Assembly: GCA_018400675.1 (NCBI GenBank)
Contig: JAGYMG010000034.1
Coordinates: 1 to 6,107 of the forward strand
Direction of reading: 5' to 3'
Source: a bacterium
GTDB taxonomy: Bacteria > Patescibacteriota > Minisyncoccia > Minisyncoccales > CG1-02-41-26
Length of the DNA: 6,107 nt
Positions within the stretch are counted from its first letter, which is position 1. Each line of letters starts with the position of its first letter. Of this stretch, positions 1 through 6,107 are shown one piece after another. The position numbers were made by a program, and so were the translations under genes. Under the pieces are notes generated by a model. It did not search any database. It had not been told where the DNA came from and saw only the letters and a program-made list of their open reading frames with translations.

Positions 1-35
1 ATGCAAAGTTATTGAGTATAGAAGTTATAAACGGA
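1..35. other. Short sequence after the stop codon; no feature seen
   Basis: These 35 AT-rich bases follow the TAA on the coding strand. No hairpin plus T-run terminator is visible. I looked in all three coding-strand frames for a continuation of mutase domain III (a TGHS-like motif) and found none; each frame meets a stop within a few codons. Confidence 0.6.
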
Positions 36-1163
36 TTACAACTTGCTGACCGCTTTCAGAACCGGGCCAAACACCTTCTCTATACATTCTCTTAAAGCTC
101 GTGAACATTTTAGGTCATAAACAATAACCGGTTTATATCCATTAAAATCTTTTTTGCTAGAAAATAATTCAGTTAATAAAGCACAAATTCCCAACAAAAT
201 ATCATCACCTTCTAAGTCAACTCTTTTGCCGGCTTGATCAAAATAAACTATCCCGATTCTGTCTCCATCAGTATCATAGCCTATACCCAAATCTGCCCCA
301 TGCTCTAATACAGCTTCTGCCGCCTGATCCATATTCCGTGGCTCATTAGGATTAGGCACATGAGAAGGAAATTTCTCATCAGCTTCGCCATTAAGCACCC
401 AAACCGTAGCCCCTAACTCTTTAAAAATCTCTCCGGCAAAAAAAGCAGCGCCACTACCGGGGTCAACAACAATCTTCAACCCTTTAAACACCTCTGTTTT
501 TGAAGTGTCAATTTCTTTTCCAATTTCTTCAATTTCTTGCTGTAGTGGTAGGCCGCGTTGTTTATCTTTAATCCTCTCAAACCAACCATCTATACCTAAG
601 ACAGCATGGGCCTTAACCATTGTTTTATAGGCTTTGCGAAATTCAATTTCATTAATCTCTCTAACCTCTCCGGAGTTTTCTGAATTAATATAATCAAAGC
701 TTAAAAGCGCCGGCCAAATATCACGTTTTGTATCTATATTAGTCAGATCAATAATCTGCTTCATTCCGTTAAACTCTGCCGGATTATGAGATGCGGTAAT
801 TGAAGTCCCACCGTTACAATTATAATAAATTATTGAAAAATAAAGCATGGGGGTGGTAGCCATTCCAATATCAACAATGTTTACCCCACTTGATCTTAGG
901 GCTTCGCTGAATATTTTTTTTATCCATTGGCCGCTCTTGCGGACATCCCGAGAAATAGCCACTGTTATCTCTTCTTTTGATTCCTTTATTTGTTCTTTGA
1001 CTAAAAGTTTTGCTAAAGTTTTGCCTAAATAAAATACAAGTTTAGGAGTTAAATCCTGTAAAAGATAACCTTCTTGTTTAGATTTTTCAGGCTCAGCAAT
1101 TCCCCTTATATCATATGTCCTAAATATTGACTTAGAACTACCAAAATCCATCCGGCGATATAT
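36..1163 (-). other. ManB/AlgC-type phosphomannomutase/phosphoglucomutase, domains I-II only (C-terminally truncated)
   Basis: Residues about 1616-1990 begin a phosphohexomutase of the ManB/AlgC branch, which interconverts mannose or glucose 6- and 1-phosphates for sugar-nucleotide synthesis. Visible are FRTYDIRG (1629-1636, 1101-1124), the classic domain I opening; the serine loop TASHNP (1738-1743, catalytic Ser1740, 780-797) followed by FNGMK; VVDPGSGAA opening domain II; PNPNEP (1887-1892); and the metal loop DTDGDR (1912-1917, 258-275). Domain III starts with VIVYDLKCSRAL (102-128), then the frame stops at TAA about 20 residues later. The expected TGHS segment, the sugar-binding GEESG-type loop and the RPSGT phosphate loop are all absent. 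Alone this half cannot form a normal active site. Met1620 (1149-1151) would be a plausible start for a separate mutase, but the bases before it (…ATATCGCCGG) show no clear ribosome-binding site. Confidence 0.88.
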
Positions 1164-4100
1164 TTTTTTAATGCGCCCTAATTCATCTTTCTCCCAACCA
1201 AAATCTACCCCAGCATATTTTCTTTCAGGATCAACTTCATTCTCTACAGCAGAAAGAGTTTTAAGTTGCTCTCTTGCTTCTTTTCTGCTAATACCAAAAT
1301 GTTCCATATGGGTCTCTTCGCTAAATTTTCTTCCTTCCAGCATTAATTTAATATAAGCTTCTTTCTTCTCGTTTGGGCCGGGCCAAGATTCTACCCTCTG
1401 CCTAAATCTTTCTGCTTTTTGTTTGTATTCATTGTAGCTTTCAGCGATATAATCATCTAATAAACTGCCCTTTCCTTTTTTGGCAGCCCCGCAAATTTTA
1501 GCTTCTAACCTTTCGGCTTCCTGGCGAGAAAAACCCAGCAGCTCCACCCATTCATGAATAATCAAAGCAATAATTGCCGGCCGGCCGGCTTTACCTTTAG
1601 ATAAGCAAAATCTGTATAACCCATAAGGTAAATACAGACTAGGGGTAGAATGATTCCGATTTTCTCCGCCTGTACCCCAATGCCCATAAACACACTTATC
1701 CCTGTTTTGGTCATCGATTACTAACCCTGGCAAAGAAGGTAAATCTATAGCCAATTTTCCAAAATTATCCTTAAGCCAAATTGGCATTAAAGGATCTAAA
1801 ATATAACAATTTAGCTTATCAATATCTATCTTTTCCTTTAATTTCGGCTTTAATCTAATGAATTCTGAACGAGCCTCTTCTAAAAGACGCTGATCTTCTC
1901 TTAAAATTCGTTCAACCTCTTTTTCTGATTTTCCGTAAGAATCGATTATCTTTTTCCCCAATACAGCAAACCTCTTACCGGAGATAGCTGATTTAATTGC
2001 AGCATGTATCTGATCCTCATGAACTTCTTTGCCTTCAACCCTTGAAATCTTTATCTTCTCCTGAAGCTGGTTAAAATATTCTCCGGCCTGCTCCATGCCA
2101 TTTTTTTCAATATATTTTCTAAAACCTTCTAAAACCTCAAGTGTTGCCTGAGGACCGTTACCAAGATGAGTTACCTCCGGTACAAGCCCTTCTTTTCTGC
2201 CTACCGAATAAATCTGTAAGCCGGAAATAGAAATAACCGGATAATCATTTCCTTCCGGATTAAATTCATCACCAAAATAAACAACTTGTTCAGGCATAGC
2301 TTTATGCTTTTCAAAAATAAACCTTAACGCATCGGCTTTACTTATCCCAACCGGCCCTATCCCGATTGTAGTCTTGCCTTCTGTCCGTACTTCATATCCT
2401 CCGGCTTTTTCATTTTCCTGCATCTTTTCTCTGATAATTTGAGCAATAGCCGTCCGAATCTTTAAGGATCTTTCCTCATCCATTTTTTCCTTGAAATCTT
2501 CACACCTCAGGGCCAGCCTGGTTATTCTATTTTCTAATCTTAATACCGCATTTTGTTCTTCATCTAACTCCTCAGCAGGGATAATTTTCATTGGTTGATT
2601 ATTTCTGTATATATCTTTTAGCAAACTTAACTCTTTAGCGGATAATTTTTCACTTAACTTTTGATCATATCCACCTTCGCTTATCCCGGAAACTATTTCT
2701 TTTACAATACTAGTAGTTAATTCTCTCGCATTTGCATCAAAACCTTTCCGGTAACTTATAAGTTCTCTGGCAATAAGTCTTTCAAAAGAAAAAAGTTGGG
2801 TGCTGGAATTAGCAGCAATAACTAAATTCTCATTTCCCCAAACTGGTTTTATCCGATTACGCAGTCTTTGATCCAGAGGATTACCGGTAACTATGCCTAC
2901 AATCATCCCTTCTGCCATAAAATAATTAAGCAATTTCCCTAGTCTTTCTGGTAATTTTTCTTTTCTTGGGGCAAGTGTGCCGTCTACATCAAATAATAAA
3001 ATCGGAAAGTTTATCTTTATTCTTTCTTGAAAACCAACCTCTTTGCCTTCTGCTTCAGCTTCAATTTGGTCCCGAACCGCTAAAACAAATTCTTTTAATT
3101 TTTTATCTTCGCTATCTTTTATCCCCATAAAATCTTGATAATTGCGGCCTTCAAATTCTCTTTTATTGGTCACGCTTTGCCCGTAAAGGCGGATTTTTGC
3201 CTCCGTTCCCGAAGGCCTAATAATTAGCCAACTTTGGTCAGCAAATATAAATTTAAACCCTTCTTCGTCAAAGCCGGCCAGATCTCTACCGCGATGGGCT
3301 TCAGTCACTTCTTTGCCGGCTAAAAGGAAAGATTCACCTTCTCTTATTCGATCGTAATATTTTTCAGCCTGAGCCATTATTTTATCTTTTTGAGCCGTTG
3401 CGGTCGGCCCCTTAAACTTTATAGGGATATTAACTGAAGCAAAGTAGCCAAATTCTTGCCAAATCCACACCAAGCCATCCCACGCCGTTAATTTTTCTGA
3501 ATTTAGGTATTCAAAGACTTCTAAACTCACTACAGCTGCCAATAATCCGTCTTTTTCTAAAATATGGCCGCCTAAAGAAACTCCGTTAGACTCCTCAAAC
3601 TCAGCTAAAATGGTACCGGCTGCCTTTGTGAATATGGCTTTATTTAACTCAACTATATTTTTATAGTTTAGCTGTTGGGCCAATAATTTTAAATCTTTTT
3701 TATAATCATCGCCAAAATCACTTTTTGATAAAGAACGATCAATATAAAGTAAAGGAAGAATGATTTCATCTAAGGCAGTCTCAGCAATTTTACTAAATCC
3801 TACTGCCGGCCTTCTGGTGTGGAAACCAAAGCTTTCGGCAATTTTTTCAATTAAATCCGAAGTAACCCAAGTCAAAACCAGATATCCTTCCTCCTCAAAT
3901 AAATCTTGATATTTATCAGCAAGCTTCCCCTTCTTATTTAACTCTTTCATCATTAATATCCGCATATGCAGCAATAAAGCCCATAAATCGTTGGCCTTTA
4001 AAACTTCCCATCTTCCTTCTTTGTTTCGCACAGCAATCCCGCATCTATCTGCATCCGGATCAGTAGCAACTACTACATCAAAATTATGCTGGCTAGCATA

Positions 4101-6107
4101 TTCAAGGGTTGGAGACAAAGCTTCTGTTTCAGCTGGATCAGGATTTATTGGTTCTCCTTTTCCATCTACTAAATCAGGAAAATTTCCGTTAAATTTCCTA
4201 TGCGGCTGGTAAAGTTCAACATCATAATTTAAGCTTTTTAAAAGATTAAACAGAACCTCAGAGCCTGACCCGTAGAAAGGATCATACAATACTCTTAGTT
4301 TTTTCTTCGTTGTTGGCCTAAAAAGATTAGCCTTTACTTTTTCTTGAAAAATAGCATCAAACTCTTTTTGTTTATCGAACCAAGTATTTTCATTTTCTTT
4401 CTTTTCCGGCAAAGCCTCTAATTCAGATATATCAGTTGCGGCAATTTCTCTGACAATTGCTCCGCGTTGATTTTTGAATAACTGAGCCCCTAATTGGTTG
4501 CCAATTTTAAAGCCAGTATCGGTTTTAGGATTATGCGAGGCAGTAACATAAATATAACCACAATCTCCATATTCCAAGACAGCAGAGGCTATCTCTGATA
4601 TTGGCCGCGGCTGGCTGAAATAATGTATTTTGATACCTTCTTTTTCTAAAATATCTAAAGCAAGTTCCGCTAATTCCTTTGAGCCGTAGCGGACATCAAA
4701 ACCTAAAACTAATCCATCTTTTTGCCAATTATTTTTTTGGTAATATTTAGCAACTGCTAAAGTATAACGGCCAATCGTATCCGGATTAATTCTATTTGGG
4801 CCAGGTAGAAATTGTATTTTTCCGTTTTCATCTTTAGACAACCAGGCAGTACCTCTAATTCCTGCTGTACCAAATTCTATTTCTTCGCGGTAACTCTCCA
4901 CCAAAGTATCCCGCATCTCATCATCGGCCAACTCTTTTTCTAACTCTTCTTTTAAAGATTGGTTATATCCGGGAAAAGTAAGGTTTGCACAAATACTGTA
5001 GACAGCAAAACCAGTCTCATAAGAATTAATATAACCCTTATCTTCCTGGTCTAATAAATAGTTATAAAAATCCTTTATCTTTTCCGGAACAACACTTTCC
5101 CCCCGTAAAGAGATAAATACATCAGCCACAAATTTTCCAATTCCCTTGCCGGTAAAAATACCTTTTGAAAATTCTCCTTTTTTATCTTCAGCTTCATAGT
5201 AAAAATCATACGCATCTTCGTTTTTTTCTCTATCAAATTCATCGGCTAACTTAAATAAAGAGTTGATTGTTTTATAAATCTCTGAATTTTTTCCAAATTC
5301 ATTCCGGATAAAATTAGCCGCTTTTTCCCTTGTTTTGCGGCCGCTTAATATATAAATTTCTAACTCCCGCAAGCCGGCTTCCAGATTTTCGGTAAAAATT
5401 GGCAACTCCTTTGCTTTTCTTGAACTGTGATAAGATTCATGGACCACTATTGCAAAAAATATAATAAATTTTGCCCTTAAATCATCAGAAAAATCAGCCT
5501 TTTTATCAGCTTGGCTTAAATATCCAAAAACATCAGCAAATAAATTATCAATGTAGATAGTGTGATTCAAAAAATTAGCAAACCTGCCAAAATCATGAGA
5601 TAATCTAAATTTTTTATTCCTTTGGGAAAGTTTTTCTAACGCCTCTCTTACCAAATATTTGATTTCTGAATCTTTGCTTCCTTCAATGAACCCAGTTAAT
5701 TCCTTTAGCTGCTCCGGCGCAAAAATCTCCTCACCTGCATTCTCTTGTGTCCGGCTATCCGCCTTTTCTTGTGAATACCTCTTATCATAACCGATAAAAG
5801 CCGACTTACCTTTGGAAGCGCTTACATCCGGGTTAAAAAATATATCCGGATTACCGCTTTCTATTGGTTTTAACTTAGCAATTTCTTCTTCTGCCTTTTC
5901 TTTAACTCCTAACAAAGAACTTCCCACTCTCAGCAATCCATCTCTTTTGCTAGTATCTGTAACCTCTGCATAAAGCTTAATCGCCGGTTGAGTGCCAGAG
6001 GGCCGCATTAATATCCAATCGCCTTCGGAAAAAACAATCTTTATCCCGTCAAGAGTTATCAGGTCAACTATTTTATCTTGCCAAAGTGTTTGTGCTTCCT
6101 GGACAAC
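36..6107 (-). CDS. Giant multidomain sugar-phosphate mutase / HAD / zincin-like fusion protein (5' partial)
   Basis: One uninterrupted reading frame crosses the window and is open at the right edge; it ends at TAA 36-38. Codons 6009-6107 read in frame as a mutase C-terminal domain (…LITLDGIKIVF…DWIL) leading straight into RPSGTQP. The ATG at 6008 is therefore an internal Met, and the real start lies outside the window. Module order is: mutase domain IV, HESYH zincin-like region, complete PGM2-like mutase, HAD domain, HEWVE zincin-like region, truncated ManB-like mutase. Ordinary bacterial phosphohexomutases are about 450-600 residues, so this chain of at least 2023 residues is a genuine fusion or a polyprotein. 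No ribosome-binding site is evident at the module junctions examined. The likely role, by family knowledge, is sugar 1-/6-phosphate interconversion, probably cytoplasmic. No signal peptide can be judged because the N-terminus is missing. Coding status is very secure; the overall function is inferred. Confidence 0.93.
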   Translation of the reverse strand, partial: VVQEAQTLWQDKIVDLITLDGIKIVFSEGDWILMRPSGTQPAIKLYAEVTDTSKRDGLLRVGSSLLGVKEKAEEEIAKLKPIESGNPDIFFNPDVSASKGKSAFIGYDKRYSQEKADSRTQENAGEEIFAPEQLKELTGFIEGSKDSEIKYLVREALEKLSQRNKKFRLSHDFGRFANFLNHTIYIDNLFADVFGYLSQADKKADFSDDLRAKFIIFFAIVVHESYHSSRKAKELPIFTENLEAGLRELEIYILSGRKTREKAANFIRNEFGKNSEIYKTINSLFKLADEFDREKNEDAYDFYYEAEDKKGEFSKGIFTGKGIGKFVADVFISLRGESVVPEKIKDFYNYLLDQEDKGYINSYETGFAVYSICANLTFPGYNQSLKEELEKELADDEMRDTLVESYREEIEFGTAGIRGTAWLSKDENGKIQFLPGPNRINPDTIGRYTLAVAKYYQKNNWQKDGLVLGFDVRYGSKELAELALDILEKEGIKIHYFSQPRPISEIASAVLEYGDCGYIYVTASHNPKTDTGFKIGNQLGAQLFKNQRGAIVREIAATDISELEALPEKKENENTWFDKQKEFDAIFQEKVKANLFRPTTKKKLRVLYDPFYGSGSEVLFNLLKSLNYDVELYQPHRKFNGNFPDLVDGKGEPINPDPAETEALSPTLEYASQHNFDVVVATDPDADRCGIAVRNKEGRWEVLKANDLWALLLHMRILMMKELNKKGKLADKYQDLFEEEGYLVLTWVTSDLIEKIAESFGFHTRRPAVGFSKIAETALDEIILPLLYIDRSLSKSDFGDDYKKDLKLLAQQLNYKNIVELNKAIFTKAAGTILAEFEESNGVSLGGHILEKDGLLAAVVSLEVFEYLNSEKLTAWDGLVWIWQEFGYFASVNIPIKFKGPTATAQKDKIMAQAEKYYDRIREGESFLLAGKEVTEAHRGRDLAGFDEEGFKFIFADQSWLIIRPSGTEAKIRLYGQSVTNKREFEGRNYQDFMGIKDSEDKKLKEFVLAVRDQIEAEAEGKEVGFQERIKINFPILLFDVDGTLAPRKEKLPERLGKLLNYFMAEGMIVGIVTGNPLDQRLRNRIKPVWGNENLVIAANSSTQLFSFERLIARELISYRKGFDANARELTTSIVKEIVSGISEGGYDQKLSEKLSAKELSLLKDIYRNNQPMKIIPAEELDEEQNAVLRLENRITRLALRCEDFKEKMDEERSLKIRTAIAQIIREKMQENEKAGGYEVRTEGKTTIGIGPVGISKADALRFIFEKHKAMPEQVVYFGDEFNPEGNDYPVISISGLQIYSVGRKEGLVPEVTHLGNGPQATLEVLEGFRKYIEKNGMEQAGEYFNQLQEKIKISRVEGKEVHEDQIHAAIKSAISGKRFAVLGKKIIDSYGKSEKEVERILREDQRLLEEARSEFIRLKPKLKEKIDIDKLNCYILDPLMPIWLKDNFGKLAIDLPSLPGLVIDDQNRDKCVYGHWGTGGENRNHSTPSLYLPYGLYRFCLSKGKAGRPAIIALIIHEWVELLGFSRQEAERLEAKICGAAKKGKGSLLDDYIAESYNEYKQKAERFRQRVESWPGPNEKKEAYIKLMLEGRKFSEETHMEHFGISRKEAREQLKTLSAVENEVDPERKYAGVDFGWEKDELGRIKKIYRRMDFGSSKSIFRTYDIRGIAEPEKSKQEGYLLQDLTPKLVFYLGKTLAKLLVKEQIKESKEEITVAISRDVRKSGQWIKKIFSEALRSSGVNIVDIGMATTPMLYFSIIYYNCNGGTSITASHNPAEFNGMKQIIDLTNIDTKRDIWPALLSFDYINSENSGEVREINEIEFRKAYKTMVKAHAVLGIDGWFERIKDKQRGLPLQQEIEEIGKEIDTSKTEVFKGLKIVVDPGSGAAFFAGEIFKELGATVWVLNGEADEKFPSHVPNPNEPRNMDQAAEAVLEHGADLGIGYDTDGDRIGIVYFDQAGKRVDLEGDDILLGICALLTELFSSKKDFNGYKPVIVYDLKCSRALRECIEKVFGPVLKAVSKL
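1164..2108 (-). other. Second zincin-like region with degenerate motif HEWVE, plus helical tail
   Basis: Residues about 1301-1615 are not assigned to a named family. A helical, charged segment (about 1345-1400) is followed by a region rich in aromatic and Gly residues (YGHWGTGGENRNHS) and a strand-like SLYLPYGLYRF. A hydrophobic helix then ends in HEWVE (1485-1489, 1542-1556), and RQEAERLEAKICG follows. The strand-then-helix layout parallels the HESYH region nearer the N-terminus, suggesting a diverged second copy. The second zinc histidine is replaced by Glu, so it may be inactive or bind metal differently. The tail, residues 1551-1585 (1254-1358), contains a possible helix-turn-helix pattern ending in ISRKEAREQLKTL. 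It lies between the HAD domain and the truncated C-terminal mutase. Function is unknown. Confidence 0.5.
2109..3014 (-). other. HAD-superfamily (IIB / eukaryotic-PMM-like) phosphatase or mutase domain
   Basis: Residues about 999-1300 carry the four HAD motifs. Motif I is FDVDGT (nucleophile Asp1007 and acid/base Asp1009, 2976-2990). Motif II is Thr1041 in IVTGN. Motif III is Lys1224 in GISKADAL. Motif IV is GDEFNPEGND (1246-1255, 2244-2273), where acidic residues bind Mg2+. About 175 residues separate motifs II and III, room for the C2 cap of class IIB enzymes. The GDxxxPxGND form of motif IV and the ISKADAL spacing recall eukaryotic PMM2-type phosphomannomutase and related sugar-phosphate phosphatases. 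All catalytic residues are present, so a sugar-phosphate phosphatase or mutase role is likely; the substrate is unknown. It lies directly after the complete PGM2-like unit, joined by a charged linker (about residues 951-998). Confidence 0.85.
3159..4973 (-). other. Complete PGM2-like phosphoglucomutase/phosphopentomutase-type mutase unit
   Basis: Residues about 346-950 form a full four-domain alpha-D-phosphohexomutase. The family moves phosphate between C1 and C6 (or C5 in pentoses) through a phosphoserine and a bisphosphate intermediate. Visible in order: FGTAGIRG (379-386) and GPNRIN (403-408), the opening typical of the PGM2/PgcA branch; the serine loop TASHNP (489-494, catalytic Ser491, 4527-4544); PFYGSG in domain II; the metal loop DPDADR (650-655, 4044-4061); VTSDLIEKIA and GFSK (737-740) in domain III; the sugar loop FEESNG (804-809); KDG (819-821); and the phosphate loop RPSGTEAK (931-938, 3195-3218). 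All four active-site loops are intact, so it is probably catalytic. Oddities are an extra stretch of roughly 40 residues before FEES and Ala in place of Pro after RPSGTE. Glucose versus pentose phosphate preference cannot be read from sequence. Confidence 0.9.
4989..5888 (-). other. Zincin-like (HExxH) region of unknown specificity
   Basis: Residues about 41-340 match no enzyme family I can name with confidence. The notable feature is HESYH (residues 190-194, 5427-5441) at the end of a hydrophobic helix (FIIFFAIVV). This is the HExxH zinc-binding signature of zincin metallopeptidases. About 20 residues on, the segment ENLEAGLRELEIY offers Glu215 or Glu217 as a possible third zinc ligand, as in gluzincins. 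A strand-like segment (NHTIYIDNLF) precedes the helix, as in minimal zincin folds. Residues 41-180 and 220-340 are charged and mostly helical in character. The region sits between two mutase units. It could be an active peptidase, a self-processing module or a structural zinc domain; the sequence does not decide. The motif is certain; the fold and activity are inferred. Confidence 0.6.
5889..6107 (-). other. Domain IV (phosphate-binding C-terminal domain) of a phosphohexomutase, partial
   Basis: This stretch covers the 33 codons before the ATG at 6008 and about residues 1-40 after it. It matches the last domain of the alpha-D-phosphohexomutase superfamily: a TLDGIKI strand, a short acidic turn, a WIL strand, then the phosphate-binding loop RPSGTQP (residues 2-8, 5985-6005) and the closing strand KLYAEV. 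In the family this loop grips the non-transferred phosphate of the substrate and is usually RPSGTEP; here Glu is replaced by Gln. The catalytic serine, metal and sugar-binding domains of this mutase must lie upstream, outside the window, if they exist. The TLDGIKI…WIL…YAEV pattern looks more like the ManB/AlgC/GlmM branch than PGM2, but one domain cannot settle substrate. Confidence 0.88.

Noticed and set aside
1..75. Simple frameshift explaining the truncated C-terminal mutase
   Set aside because: I read the other two frames around and after GPVLKAVSKL and found no TGHS-like continuation before a stop. A larger rearrangement or assembly join is still possible.
847..1032. Plus-strand open frame of 61 codons
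   Set aside because: It is antisense to the well-conserved domain I of the C-terminal mutase and has no recognisable motif; it is a shadow of the real gene.
1149..1151. Met1620 as the start of an independent ManB-like gene
   Set aside because: It sits well for a mutase start, but there is no stop before it, the preceding bases show no clear ribosome-binding site, and the frame is continuous with the upstream modules.
1171..1356. Plus-strand open frame of 61 codons
   Set aside because: It is antisense to the helical tail of the HEWVE region, and its composition is that of a complementary-strand shadow.
1576..1589. GC-rich palindromic run GCCGGCCGGCCGGC
   Set aside because: It encodes Ala-Gly-Arg-Pro-Ala in frame. 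It is probably chance repetition of a favoured word rather than a regulatory palindrome.
3991..4212. Plus-strand open frame of 73 codons
   Set aside because: It lies opposite the DPDADR metal-loop region of the PGM2-like unit, which is clearly the coding sequence.
5442..5474. Hydrophobic stretch FIIFFAIVV as a membrane segment
   Set aside because: It is too short for a transmembrane helix and leads directly into HESYH, as expected for the buried active-site helix of a zincin. The same applies to PAIIALII before HEWVE.

Overview
The window is almost wholly one minus-strand coding region. It is open at the right edge, runs 5'->3' from 6107 down to a TAA at 36-38, and has no in-frame stop. The visible protein is at least 2023 residues: 33 codons upstream of the ATG at 6008, plus 1990 from that ATG. 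The ATG lies inside a conserved motif (WILM-RPSGTQP), so it is not the true start. Residue numbers below count that Met as 1. Base composition is AT-rich (roughly 38% G+C by eye).

Order along the protein, N to C (right to left in the window): (i) the last domain of a phosphohexomutase whose body lies outside the window, about 5889-6107; (ii) a helical region with a perfect HExxH zincin motif, HESYH, about 4989-5888; (iii) a complete PGM2-type phosphoglucomutase/phosphopentomutase-like mutase with all four active-site loops, about 3159-4973; (iv) a short linker, then a HAD-superfamily phosphatase/mutase-like domain with a GDxxxPxGND motif, about 2109-3014; (v) a second zincin-like region with a degenerate motif, HEWVE, followed by a possible helix-turn-helix stretch, about 1164-2108; (vi) the first two domains of a ManB/AlgC-type phosphomannomutase/phosphoglucomutase, stopping at the start of its third domain, 36-1163.

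The polypeptide therefore joins parts of three alpha-D-phosphohexomutases to a HAD domain, with protease-like modules between them. The likely theme is interconversion of sugar 1- and 6-phosphates, possibly for cell-envelope sugar nucleotides. This is inference from family knowledge. The zincin-like modules could process the polyprotein, but nothing in the sequence shows that.

Mosaic giant proteins that mix sugar enzymes with HExxH-type modules in an AT-rich genome recall Candidatus Omnitrophota (OP3) or a similar uncultured bacterium. This assignment rests on general resemblance and is only moderately supported. No RNA gene, CRISPR array, mobile element, promoter or terminator is visible. 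The only non-coding sequence is the first 35 bases.
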